In this document: positions 30,106 through 41,216 of the stretch, piece after piece
How positions within the stretch are numbered: the first letter of the stretch is position 1
Layout: each line of letters starts with the position of its first letter
Source of the DNA: Acheta domesticus
Lineage: Eukaryota > Arthropoda > Insecta > Orthoptera > Gryllidae
Direction: 5' to 3'
NCBI GenBank assembly: GCA_031308135.1
Contig: JAHLJT010008446.1
Location: forward strand, 166,493,285-166,557,284
Length of the DNA stretch: 64,000 bases
Position numbers and translations under genes: made by a program
Notes under the pieces: model-generated
Databases searched by the model: none
Told to the model about the DNA's origin: nothing
The model's input: only the letters and a program-made list of their open reading frames with translations

Positions 30106-31826
30106 TTAACACTAGAAGGACCGGAATTTCGTTCTACCTAGATGGACCGTTGTGTGTCATTTTGACACATGATCTCCTGAGCACTTGAAAAGCTATTATT
30201 ATAGATTTTTCTTACGTACTGCAATGTAAAGTGGATAAATGAATACATGCACATATTTCTGGAACATTGTAGTACATTATATTTCAAAAAGTTTGAAGAT
30301 ACAAAATACAAAATTGTAGAAACCTTTACAGAATTTGAAATAATAGTGAAGATACTGAGCAATGAATTAAAACAATGAATATTTGTTAGTTTATAAAAAT
30401 GTAATATTCATATTAATGGAAAAAGAAAAAAATTAAACAGTGTAAGCATCCTGATTTTTTCTCACAGCATTTTCCGTAAACAAACTTTCAACTCATACAA
30501 CATACAGGAGAAATAAAGTTGCTATAATTGCTTTCTCTTTGGCAATGCTTCCTTTTCCTATGATTAGGTGTAACAGTGCTTTTCATCAAGAGGGAAGGGT
30601 AATATTTAACATTTTCAGACGATACTTCATCTACTATCTTGCGAATAATTTGCAGTCTATAAGTAGATGTTTTTCTTGCATCTTTCTTGAACAATATCTA
30701 TGCATTTGCTATTGGGATATCTAGGATCGTCAATAAAATGTGAACTGGCCATCATCATCTCCTTGGACGCACTGTATATATACGAATCATTTGATGCAAT
30801 GTATCTATCTTCGCCTATACTTTTATAAAAAAAACGTCGTCTTCTTTTTCACAGAGTTGTGTGTGCTGATGATGTCATGTAAGGTGCTCAGGATTCAAGC
30901 ACTTTTATTCTTTTTGCAATAATAATATGTGAGAGTTTGATCGAAGTTTGGTTTGTCCAAAGTTATAAATTCACTATGACAAAACTGCCTTGATATTTTT
31001 GACGTGTGATTTTCAAGTGTCAGATCTTGTGCTAATTCCTTATCATTACACCTATTTTATTCATATTCAGCTTTTCTGCTAGTGACACAGAAGAACAGTT
31101 CGTGTTCAAACCTCCTTCCCCTCGCTCACTAAGTTCCGACTGCTGCTTTTCCTACTTTTTGGATAATATTGGACATTTTTTCTTGTTCTTGTTCTACTTC
31201 TTTCCTAGAACATACACCAGAATCCTTGATTTCATCACCCATGTCATTTGCTTCCTCAGAAATGCCTCCATTGCTGTCACTTGCCACCTTCATTGTTTTA
31301 TTTAGTAAAATTTTAAAATTCAAGAAGTATTTATTCCTTTTTCTGTACTCATTACGCAAAGTTTTACACACACACATACTCACGGTTTGCAATCACGTTT
31401 TGCACACGGAAAGTTCTCTGTAACACATACTGTGGATTCAAAGGAACAGGATGTATCCGGCGATTGCTAACGCATCGTTATCATCGTCATGCATCAAATT
31501 TCAAGAAGGTAACCATAGTCTTATCAATCTGAAAACCAGAGATGTACTACTTACAATGGGAAACGGAAGTATGATACAAAAATGAAATATCAAGACTTGG
31601 AAGTGTATACTGTGTCAATATGACACATGGCGGTCCTTCTAGGTATATCTAAGATTTTTTCCAATTCTAGGAAAATCACAGGATTGAGATTTACAGCACA
31701 TGGAGTTCATGCACTAAAGAAAGCACTTACCAAGAATTAGTTTTCTAACTTTTAAAACTCAAGCACTACATTGTAGTATGTGTCACAAATGTGTCATTTT
31801 GACACACTCGGTTCTTCTAGTGTTAA
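30106..31826 (-). mobile_element. piggyBac-like element, decayed
   Basis: Flanked by TTAA (30106-30109 and 31823-31826) with inverted tips CACTAGAAGGACCG and its reverse complement CGGTTCTTCTAGTG. Subterminal copies of a GGACCG...TGTGTCATTTTGACACA unit occur at 30146-30170, again inverted near 31608-31645, and at the right tip, so the tip sequence is repeated inside the element. Only fragments of coding sequence remain on the minus strand. The tips and TTAA target make the family call good; the element is inactive. Confidence 0.75.
30488..31392 (-). pseudogene. piggyBac-like transposase fragments
   Basis: Two minus-strand frames lie in the element. The upstream one (31392-31129) is acidic (GGISEEANDMGDEIKDSG), as in the N-terminal segment of many piggyBac transposases. 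The downstream one (30694-30488) reads TYRLQIIRKIVDEVSS and then a basic, Cys-containing end, in the position of the C-terminal end of the catalytic domain and the cysteine-rich tail. No catalytic Asp motifs are recognised between them, and that segment is full of stops. The assignment rests mainly on the flanking tips and on order; similarity of the fragments themselves is weak. Confidence 0.4.
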
Positions 31827-32899
31827 TTGGCTGCTGAATACAGATGACGCACGATCTACTATACTTCAGGAATAACAATAACAATTCAATTTATTTTAAA
31901 TAATATTTCACGATGAAAAATACTAGTAATAAAATAAATTAAAATTAAGAAACAGAATATAATATTAAATACAATTTTAATGGACAGAATTGAACGAAAC
32001 ATTTACTACAAAAATTCTCAATGATTAATGAAGTGTCATTGGTCATTGTCTTGGATTGTAAGCTCCTCTGTCATTGGTCAAGAAGCCGTATCATAATGAG
32101 AATTGTATCGAAATGGGTATCATTATGTAACTGGTTGCAGCCATTATTATGGCAGCGTTATACAATGGTAGTAGAAAAGAGAAATTTTCCTTTCAATTTT
32201 TGTTCAATCCAAGGGTAAAATCTTCAGCGTTTCAAGCTACATTTTGACCGTACCACTCAGGTGATTTCTCGTAAATTTGATTTTTACGACGCAGACGACT
32301 TAATATTTTTCAAGGAGGTGACAATTAGGAGCTCGAAGGATTTTTGGACGGACCCGAAAGCAATGTCGATGTTAAGATTGGTGACTATATTTTGACTACT
32401 ATTACCAACTGTTTAAAAAATTGAGTATCATTTCCCCAAAGCGGGACAGTATTTGCTAAAAGACCTGGCACTTTTTCCCATTTGGGGAAATGTAAAAACT
32501 AAGCATTTTGGTTAGGGGGAATACCTGCATCATCCACATCCGTGGAAAAGAGCACGGAAAATTTACACTGAAAAACAAAGTTCTAAAAGTTGGCGGATAT
32601 CTTGGTATCTAACACTTGTTCTAAGATAGGTTAAACGTGCTGATTCAAAATACGCAAACCATTAGTCTCTATCACACACAGTTTATTAGATTCAACCATT
32701 TATTTTCAATGGAACATTTTTTGTTACATAGAGTGGAATAAGCTTAGAAAATATTGAGACTGAGTTACATGGCACGCATACAGTATAGTAATATATATTT
32801 CAAGGTTAATGCACATATAAAATCCATACACACTGAAAATTCTTAATGAACGTTGTATGTGGTTTGAATTTCATGGCTGTTTTTTTAGGTTTGGTTTGT
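31827..32899. other. No gene recognised
   Basis: AT-rich DNA with no domain, RNA gene or terminal repeat that I can identify. Confidence 0.45.
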
Positions 32900-33403
32900 G
32901 CTGACCTTTAGACATGTCACGCTGAAGTGTCCAGCAGTAGTTAGCTAACATTGCTGCACGCCATTGACCCTGATACGTTACTCCAACACCGAGATTTCCT
33001 GGTGAAAACCATGTCCGTCACTGACGGAACCTATAGCGCGTCCATGCATTTGATTGCAGTACAGAGCTTATGGAGAACAGCGTTGTCACTTCTCAGCTGC
33101 GCTTACCCGCAACACTCGCCGTGCTGGATACTCATATTGACATGCAATTTTGCCAGCTTGTTCAGCACCTTTCAAAATCCATAAATATTGATTTTTGAAG
33201 AAACAAGCATCGCAAGTAGTTGTTTTGCGACAATTAGTATTCAGACCTTTGATGACCTGCTGCCTGTCGAAGTACGGAAATCGCCGCGCCCCGCCGCTGT
33301 CGTCAGGGTCTGAGTTGCCTGGGAGGGCATGCAGTGTTAAAAAACGGGTGTTTACATGACAAGTTCGGAAAGACGAGAAGGTCGAACGCAAGCGTGAAAT
33401 CAT
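32900..33403 (-). pseudogene. Relic of unclassified arthropod repeat protein, copy 1
   Basis: Minus-strand pieces across several frames match a protein family I recall from uncharacterised arthropod predictions, with motifs like DFFPENL, SDEHGERFHQD, RYQGKW and ADYCW. Here ARRFPYFDRQQVIKG and ILKGAEQAGKIACQ are followed by a segment carrying VSDGHG then FHQEISVLE (the ER of GERFHQ is deleted), then RYQGQWRAAMLANYCW and TLQRDM near 32911-32977. A stop lies between the VLE and RYQG parts. The repetitive distribution suggests a transposable element, but no catalytic site is known to me. A short dispersed repeat (33024-33076) is inserted in the middle. Function unknown. Confidence 0.65.
33024..33076 (+). 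repeat. Short dispersed repeat Y, copy 1
   Basis: GAACCTATAG then CATTTGATTGCAGTAC then GAGCTTATGGAG. The same words occur on the minus strand at about 35268-35338. Both copies interrupt relics of the unclassified protein at nearly the same point, but in opposite orientation relative to that protein. Confidence 0.6.
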
Positions 33404-35157
33404 CGAAATACAATTATTGCAAAGATATGAGCCTCTGAAAATGTTATCTCGTTATGGGACAAATAAATAAATACATTTCACTTTCGCTTAGAAACAAAAT
33501 TTTCACAATGATGGGTTCTAATAAAAAACTTTCAAAACAATGATATCACGTGCATTATATGTAAGTTTATTTTTCACGTTTCTTAAAAATAGCATTGGTT
33601 TACGATATACCTACGACTTCGGTAAAATTATTAAGAATGCATGTTACTGTGCCGTTGAAACTAAAAAGAGACCAATGGATATGACCTTTGCCATCAGTGG
33701 TGAAAGAACGAACGCACTATAAAATCTGACATCGATTGATAAACGTTTTTGGCACTGCCGATACAACTGCTCGTTGCAGGAAGCGCGGAGGTCATGAAAG
33801 GTCTTGATGCAAAACGTCTGTAATACACTCTTTCTAATACTCCCTAACACTTAAAAATTTTAATAGTATGTGGGTTTTGCTTGGTGTTCTACCAGGTGGC
33901 GAAATGTTTAGAATGTTTGCTGCACTCGCTTCCAATACCGGATGTCCCGCGAAAGGGGAGCTGTTTTCCCACGGACGACAGACGTTGACAACTCAGGGTT
34001 TCGCCAGTCTATGAGTGTGAAGGTCACGGAGGACAAAGTTATATTTCCTACTGTTTTATTCAAGAGCAAGATGAAATTTCGGCAGGGGGTCTCACCCTTT
34101 CTTCAGTTACGTACCACTTACAAGCTTGGAGAAAATTAAAATACCACTTGAACGAAAATAATTTCAAAACATTTTAAATAGATGGCTTAATATTAAAAAT
34201 TAAAGATTTTTTATAAAAAATGTGTATTATTATTATTAGAATTATTATTTTAAAAACAGGCCTTTAAATGAGAGTTAAAACTGAAATATCAATAGCAAAA
34301 CAAGTCCAAATCCAGTTGGAACAGATTGCTTATTCATCACATACACTAGCTTGAATTGTTTTTCGCGAATGACATCGAAATCGAAGTCAATATTGCTAAT
34401 TTTCAGTCTCAAGTAATTTTAAACGTCCAATTTATCCACTTTTTTAATGTAAAATAAAGGGAAAATGTCCATTCACAAAGGTGAGATGACATGGATGGTA
34501 TCAGATACTGCAAGGTTTTGTGCGGACAAGCATACTATTCTTTTCGAACACCCAGTTAATAATTCGTCACATATTTGCATTTGGAAGCACATTTTACGAC
34601 AGCTACTTGTTGAATGTTTTTGGTATTAATATTGTTAACTGTAAAATTTCTAATTCATTTTTAGATATGTTTAAATGTATTTCAATGTTTTTAATAAGTG
34701 AAATTCAAAAATTAATACTCTATTTTCCTTTCACATCGCCTGTTGAGAATCGTTGAGAAGTATACAAAATCACTGAACGACATGAGATGTTCTTTCGGAG
34801 CGCACGAAATATTGTTTTATTGCCGTCTAACTCAAAAACCATGATTCACACAGAAATGTGGTTGGTCTCATATCAAAATTTGGACTTCCCTTGTCATTTC
34901 ATCCGCTGGGTGTTTGTGCTTTTCTGCAATAATATAAAAGTTTCTCGCACAGTGAAAATTTAAGGACGTCACAATGTAGATGTAAGCACTTGGCTATAAT
35001 TTATAATTAATTTCATGGAAATTAAACCATCAAACTAAATTACAAAATAACCACCACATTCATAAGATAAGTTATAGGTTCCGTCATAAGGGAATAACTG
35101 GTAAAAAACTCAATTGGCTAAGATCAACACAATTGAAGCTATCGTTGAATGAACATG
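33404..35157. other. No gene recognised
   Basis: A long AT-rich stretch. Short frames at 33540-34139 and 34520-34756 show no motif, and no repeat end was recognised. Confidence 0.45.
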
Positions 35158-35730
35158 TTAAGTATTTGCGCGTGAAACAGGATGGACGAGTCGAATAACC
35201 CCGAGCCTCCTGAATCGGCAACACAGCTTGTGGTAGAAATAAAGAGTCTTATATAAAATTGTATTGGATAGAAAGAGAGGGCAATACTCCATAAGGCTCC
35301 GTACTGCAATCAAATGTTTGGATGCACAATAGGTTTTCGGGGAAGAAGTCAAGTTGCGAGTCAAGGAGATGAATTTTGGGGGACACGTTGACACCCAGCT
35401 TCTTGTAGGCAGTGAGGCACTTTTTCACAACATTTACATAGCAGACTTAAAATTTCCAAGGAAATTGGATGCAACTGATTTCAGAGCCCTTCCGTACCTT
35501 TTTCAGTATCATTCAATAAGTCTTGGAAGTGGCTCTCAGCAATTACCTTTCTCATTTGTGGACCTGCGAATACACCTTCTTTCACTTTGACATAATTCTG
35601 GCAACTTGTTGCACATTTACCGAAAAGCATCCGAGTTGTTGCCTAGTGCCTTCACGAATTTTTTCACGATTCCCAACTTGATCTGGAGCGGTAGCATGAG
35701 TACGTTATCTGGGTAAATCAACGGCACACA
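35158..35730 (-). pseudogene. Relic of unclassified arthropod repeat protein, copy 2
   Basis: The same family as 32900-33403, here the N-terminal and central part. Reading down from 35730: LPLQIKLGIVKKFVKALGNN, then a degenerate centre, then KCLTAYKKLGVN, then KIHLLDSQLDFFPENL. Immediately after the Pro-Glu-Asn motif the coding similarity is lost and the short repeat Y begins (about 35338). Several stops and frame changes make it non-functional. In full members of the family the next segment would be SDEHGERFHQ, which is missing here. Confidence 0.65.
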
Positions 35731-36841
35731 AAGGACATTTTTATTTCCTGTCTGCAGTCTAGTTTGAAAGGCCAATTTTTCTCTAGGTAATGGTGCTTTA
35801 TATTACTACTGACCTACATGCAAATAAAACAGCAGTCCTTGTTTTACCTTCTCAGAAGTTCCCATGAAAATGGTGATGATTCTTAAATCACCACAGATAC
35901 ACAATTTATACTTGTGATATGTAATATTTCAAATGTGATATAAACAAGTGTTTATGCGTTTCTCTTTGTTATTAGGCAAAAACGTAAATAACAGAAGACG
36001 GACGACTCTAAATAACGAGTGCGTTGGATGTAGTTCAGAACGCGAGTAATCGTGCTACCAGCCAGTGACAGAATAGTGAAAATAAAAAGAAACAAATGAA
36101 AGATTAGTGATGCAATATTGAAAATGCTTAATTAAGGTAACGGGGCTAAGATTGCCACATCTTTTGTTTCTTTTTAAGTTCTACTTTGTTGCATCAGTCT
36201 TCACAACAATTATTTTGACACTTTTATGCTTTACAAACGTTTACAGCAAATTAATAGCGCGAAAACAACCCGAACGGGAAGAAGAAGAGGCCTGTACGAG
36301 AAGAATACGAAGCCCAGAACGAGAAGAAAAGGAAGCCGGAGCGAGAAGAAGAGGGCCGAACGTGAGGAAGAACAGAAGAAGACGAGGATCTAGTGGTGCT
36401 TCCAGAGCGCCGAGTACACGCCGTCGCGAACGCCAGGGGCTGGCGAGCGCGAGAAACGCAAGGTAGTCCGGGGCGTGTTCCGTGGGTTGTGGAAAGGTAA
36501 CGGGACGTCAGAGGGGAGAGGGCAGTTTGACGCCGAGGTCACCCTTCGCACAAGCCGCAGGTCAAAGCGGTACCGTCACGAACCATAGTGAAAATTCAGA
36601 AAGCAGAGACAGAGTACAGAAAATAGACTTGTTCGAAGCAAAAAGCTAGTCATTTTATTTCCCAGAGTAACGAATGCCTTGAGAATTGGATATTATTCTC
36701 TGTTGTGATTAATATTGTTCTTTGATTTTCTTGATTGTTGGAGAATTTGAAACCAGATCATTGAAATTTGATAATATGCTGTTAATTCATTGCTAAATTT
36801 CAACAGATTTTTTATATTGCATAAGAGATTATCTTGTACAT
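35731..36841 (+). other. Unassigned; Arg/Glu-rich frame at 36152-36466
   Basis: Most of the stretch is featureless. From 36270 to 36440 the plus strand is purine-rich with GAGAAGAAG-type repeats, and a 104-codon frame encodes alternating Arg/Glu residues ending in CGTCGCGAACGCCAGGGGCT-type GC-rich sequence. It starts with a hydrophobic run after a plausible ATG. Low complexity explains the open frame better than selection; I would not call it a gene. Confidence 0.3.
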
Positions 36842-36875
36842 AATAATAATAATAATAACAATAACAACAACTATA
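36842..36875. repeat. TAA-rich microsatellite at the R4/Dong-like 5' end
   Basis: TAATAATAATAATAACAATA and similar. The same AATAATAATAACAATAA word appears at the other end of the retrotransposon (41174-41195). Confidence 0.85.
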
Positions 36876-37389
36876 CCTAGCGAGTACACGACCTTGCAAT
36901 TGATGGTGGAGCTTGAGTACCCCGATGAGCCTGAGAGCTATGTAGGTGGTAGCCTAGCTACTTGCTGAATAGATTGACGGTGAGGAGTCCGACGAAGTAC
37001 TCCATTTTGAGGAGAGTGGGAAGTAAGTAGAGAGGGAAGGGTCATGAACCTTTGGACTTCCTGTTATCGGCCCATGGAGGGCACAGGAGAGAAACTGGGT
37101 CAGTACACCAGGCAACTGATTAGAGTGGAGGCCCGAACCTTGCATTAGCCAGCGAAGGAGGCTGCCATCAGAAGTCAGTAAAAATCCCGTACTGTTTAGT
37201 AATGCAGACTGGCAATCGGAAGGACCCCTTGCTGGGCCCTGCGGGGGAATGCGCCGAGGCCACTATGGGTCGCAGTAACAGATGTCAGGAAACAATCCAA
37301 AGCTTAAGTGTGATGTGTGAACTCGAACATGCTACCTGCAAATCATCACTTGAAACCAATGAGCAAAATGAGATAGAACAAGATATGCA

Positions 37390-37780
37390 ATGAATCTTAA
37401 CGTGCCTTGTTCTACCAATGTCCCATACCTGCTCAGAACCGAGCTAATGTCACCTTGTCTACATCTGACCATCCCCACGGGTGTTAGTCCCAGGGACACA
37501 GAGCCGGCAGTAGCTCGAAACCATCGTCAGAGATGGACACGGGATGAATTAAAGGAGGTGATGTGGTGCTCTTACTATGCAAAAGTGAAAAATGGGGCTC
37601 AGAAATAAAAGTTTTCAAGGTATGGAGAGAGCGGAACTCAGATATGAGACACACCCTGGACTCAAAGAAGCTTGCCAGTTAACGACGATACATACTCAAA
37701 CAATGAAACATTCACAGCAGAACAACTTGCAGACATCCAGAGAAACGCGAAATGTTCTTTGACCGAACTACCTACATGAT
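37390..37780 (+). pseudogene. R4/Dong-like N-terminal DNA-binding region
   Basis: Starts MNLNVPCSTNVPYLL. The segment from about codon 40 reads RNHRQRWTRDELKEVMW, a Myb/trihelix-like DNA-binding motif with conserved Trp residues, then YYAKVKNG. After a frameshift the continuation TLDSKKL and QRRYIL can be read, then FTAEQLADIQRNAK. The comparable region at 63500-64000 preserves the central part better (FKIWKELNPDMR, ESKKLACQRRYIL). This region probably recognises target DNA. The ATG at 37390 is shared with the second copy, which supports it as the ancestral or an early start. Confidence 0.7.
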
Positions 37781-38559
37781 GAACATTTAGAACCATCTAA
37801 TATCCCTGGAAACGGTGGTCCTCTTGAAGGTTCATCTCTTCCAAATGAAACATCCGTCAGTGGTGAAAATTCATCTGGCCATGAGTCACACGATAAGGAC
37901 ATGATGCGGGACCTCCTCCGACGCGAGATAGAACGAGTTCGTCTACTTCCATTTGAATCTCGCGCACCGTTGAGGAGAATTTACGAAAATGTTAAAGTTA
38001 AGGGAGTGATAGAAACAGCGAATTCTGTCTTAATGAAGTTGTACAGATCTCAAGTAGAGACCTAGATTCTACTGAAATCAATCACATCGTATATGCAACT
38101 AGATATCTAGTATTTCAGATAATTTTGAGGCTAGACAAGAACAACCCATGGCCGACAGGCAGACACAATAAACAGCTCCGTACCTCCATGGGAAAAAATA
38201 ATTATGAAACGGACGGCCGACACACGGCGTGAAATATCACTTATAGTTTAGGCATCTTCTAAATCAAATCACACTTCTAACGTTCAACAAAAAATATTCC
38301 ATGTTGAACAAAAATGTCTAATTGCAAATGACACAACAAGGCTAATTGTATTTGAAAAGCTAAAAGAGAAAATCCTAGCATGAGCTCAACGAATTAGACG
38401 GTACAAAACGTAGAGAAGATTTCCGTGTACAGAACGGTTGTTTGAAACAGACGCGAAGAGATACTATCGCAATCTGACTCAACAACCGAAGGGCAATGCT
38501 GCTCCTCCTTCAAAAGATGACGTTGAGACATTTTAAACAGAAATCTGGGAGGAGAGCAG

Positions 38560-39550
38560 ATCCTACAACAAAAACGCATCTTGGCTCCAATCTGAAGTTG
38601 ATGCTGCACTGCCAATGGACTCGTGGAAACAGTGGACCATGTTCGCGAATTCTTGGAAGAGGATCTCTGCCAAACAATTAAGAACTTGGGAAACTGGAAA
38701 TCCGCCGGGATTGATAGGATCCACATTTATTGGATTAAGAAATTAACAGCAATACATTCTCATCTAGCAAAGGCTGTTAATAAAATTTTAGAAAATCCAA
38801 AGGAACTCCCGAATGGTTCACACGCGTCATCACGTATTTGCTACCCCAAGCGGGAGACAGCTCTTTGGCAAAGAACTACAGGCCAATCACTTGCCTGCCA
38901 GTAATGTAGAAAGTTATAAATGCAGCCATAGGTGACAAAATGTATAGACACGTAGAGAACAAACATCTGTTGCCAGTTGAACAGAAAACATCGTAAACGT
39001 TCCTATGACTGTAAGGAAATCTTGCTACTGAATAAAATCATCTTGGATAATTAAAGAAACGAAAACATAATTTAAGCATGGCTTGGATTGACTGCCAGAA
39101 GCCCTTTGACAGTGTACCACACGATTGGATTTTGAAGATCCTGGAGATCTATCGATTTCATCCTAGACTTGTTGAGTTTTGCAAGGCTAGCATGAAGTTG
39201 TGGAGTACCAGGTTGCTAATACACAGCGGAAAGGGAGTAGTAGAAACAAGAAGTATTTCAGATTAACAGGGGGATTTTCCAAGGAGATTCGCTATCCCCT
39301 CTATTGTTTTGCATTAATTTGATCCCACTCTCGAAACAGTTGCCGCACACTGATTTTGGTTACAAGCTCCATGGTAGTGAAAGGCTTGCATCACATTTAT
39401 TTTACGCGGTTGATCTTAAAGTGTTAGCTAAGAATGAAGCGATTCTCTCCCAAATGCTGTCTGTCATCATTGATTTTAGCAATGACATCTGCATGAAGTT
39501 TGGTCTTGACAAGTGTGCAATAGTCAACTTAAAAGAGACAAAATGACCAA
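38560..39550 (+). pseudogene. R4/Dong-like reverse transcriptase, catalytically dead
   Basis: RT motifs in order: NLGNWKSAGIDRIHIYWIKK (fingers), a degenerate RPITCL region near 38880, AWIDCQKPFDSVPHDWIL (motif A, with the first catalytic Asp), QGDFPRRFAIP (motif B, frameshifted), then SHLFYAVDLKVLAKN and FGLDKCAIVNL. The position normally read as Met-Asp-Asp is Ala-Val-Asp here, so one catalytic Asp is lost. At least five stops or frameshifts break the domain (for example 39268 and 38905). Motif style (PHDWIL, DICMKFGLDKCA) is that of the R2/R4 side of the LINE tree rather than CR1. Confidence 0.85.
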
Positions 39551-40355
39551 GTCAGAGAACATTGAAGTTGATAGGCACACTGTGATTCAAGATCTTGAGC
39601 CAGGTAAAACTTATAAATATCTGGCATTGAAGAATGTGAGACCATCTCGAACGACACAATGAAAGAGAAAATTCGCAGGGAGTATTATAGACGAGTGAGA
39701 TTTGTCCTGCAGTCCGCTCTGAACTCAAGGAATAAAATATCAGCAATAGGTAGTTCGGCGGTGCCTGTAGCCGAATACAGTTTCGGACTAGTGGAATGGA
39801 CTGAGCAGGAAATTCGGGATCGAAAAAACCAGAAAACTGCTGATAATGCAGCATGTTGCCCACCCTCGAGCTGATGTACATCGACTTTATGTGTCACGTA
39901 TGGAAGGAGGAAGAGGCCTCAGACAAATTGAGGTCTCCTCACACATTGCAATAGATGGAATAGGAAAGCATGTAGCATAAAGATGATACTTTAATGAGGC
40001 AGGTCATGAAATCTGACCGAAGAATGGGAAACAGAGGCATTGTTAGTGTAGCAAGAAGCATTGCGAAAAGAAAACCCTCTAATGCAGGCAGGTCATGAAA
40101 TCTGAGCCGAAGAACTGAAGACAGAGAACTTCTTGCATGTGTAGCAAGATGGAGGAACACAATGAGATGCAAAACTGAGACTACAAGAACGTCTAATGGT
40201 CAGTCACAAAGACAACTTCTAGTGTAGCAAGAAGCAACTAGGCAAGACACGCTAAGACACTGAACTGATGCCACTTAACATGAAACGAGAGACACAAAAA
40301 ATGTAAAAGAAATCGTGAAGAGACAAACCATTTCCACGGACAATATTAGAAACGA

Positions 40356-41130
40356 ATGGACAAAGTGAAGATCAATGAAGATCAATCATTTATGTGGCTT
40401 AAAAGGGGCATGAATGAAGACAGAAACGGAAGCATTTTTAATAGCTACCCAAGTTCAGGCCTTGAGAACACGACAATGATAAAACGGTTGTCAAAATTTC
40501 CCCTGGACGATAATTGCCGCATTTGCCGGGAACACGTAGAAACCATTGATCATATTGTCTCAGCTTGTCCAATCCTAGCAAAGACCGAATACTTGAAAAG
40601 ACACAACAGGGTGTGTAGCTACCTCTATTGGCAGATCTGTACCGCCCTCGAAGTTCCGAACACATGCCCCAAGTGGTACGAACACTCACCAAAGCCGGTG
40701 ACGTCTGTTGGATTGTTTACGATATTGTACGACCAACAAATTCAAAGTGATCGCACGATAGTGGACCGCATATAGTTATCCGGGATTTGGAGAAAAAATC
40801 GTGTTTACTTGTCGATGTTGCTGCACCTTGCGATTAAAACGTCGTTACCAAGAAGGCAGAGAAACGTCTTAAATACAAGAGTTTGGCAATCGAGGTCAGC
40901 CGAATGTGGGGCGTAAATGCACAGGTCGCCCCGATAGTTATCTGAGCTCTGGGATTTGTTCCGCAAAATTTGTGTAATAACTTGTGTTAACTGCCAGGTA
41001 ATCAAAAGACTGGGAAGTACAAGAAATCGCTTTATTTGGAACAGTTCACATTTTGCGCTATGTTTTGTAGAGACACCGACAGTTCCTAGATCTGCTCCTT
41101 AGGTAGCTGGTTGCAACCTGGAGTAAATTT
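40356..41130 (+). pseudogene. R4/Dong-like cysteine motif and endonuclease
   Basis: The 139-codon frame 40356-40775 contains DDNCRICREHVETIDHIVSA then CP, the CCHC motif that follows the RT in R2-type proteins, and then YLKRHN, YWQIC and KWYEHSP. Beyond a stop at 40774 the restriction-like endonuclease region continues in another frame: KKAEKRLKYKSLAIEVSRMW, then a segment around LGFVPQNL, and FCAMFCRDTDSS near the end. This enzyme would nick the target. The Pro-Asp motif of the nuclease falls in the broken part near 40780. The C-terminus is better preserved than the RT. Confidence 0.8.
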
Positions 41131-41175
41131 TTATATTCTGCCGACACATAACATCTTTTTTCATGATATAGAGGA

Positions 41176-41216
41176 ATAATAATAACAATAATTATTATTA
41201 TGATTGTTATTATCTC
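41176..41216. repeat. TAA/TTA microsatellite at junction of two elements
   Basis: AATAATAATAACAATAATTA followed by TTATTATGATTGTTATTAT. It is both the 3' flank of the R4/Dong-like element and the 3' tail (minus strand) of the LINE at 41217-42158. Confidence 0.85.

Larger units (their letters stand above)
36876..41175 (+). mobile_element. R4/Dong-like retrotransposon with restriction-like endonuclease
   Basis: A 4.3 kb non-LTR retrotransposon of the R2/R4/Dong type, which uses a C-terminal restriction-like endonuclease instead of an EEP enzyme. It has a 5' untranslated region of about 500 bases, one broken polyprotein frame (DNA-binding N-terminus, RT, cysteine motif, endonuclease), and a short 3' region ending near 41170. 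Both ends lie in TAA-type repeats. Dong of silkworm is known to insert into TAA repeats, which supports the assignment. A 5' fragment of another copy lies at 63055-64000. Confidence 0.85.

Noticed and set aside
36152..36466. A 104-codon Arg/Glu-rich frame as a possible basic host protein
   Set aside because: The frame lies in a purine-rich low-complexity tract that keeps frames open by composition; there is no domain, no homologue recognised and no supporting context.
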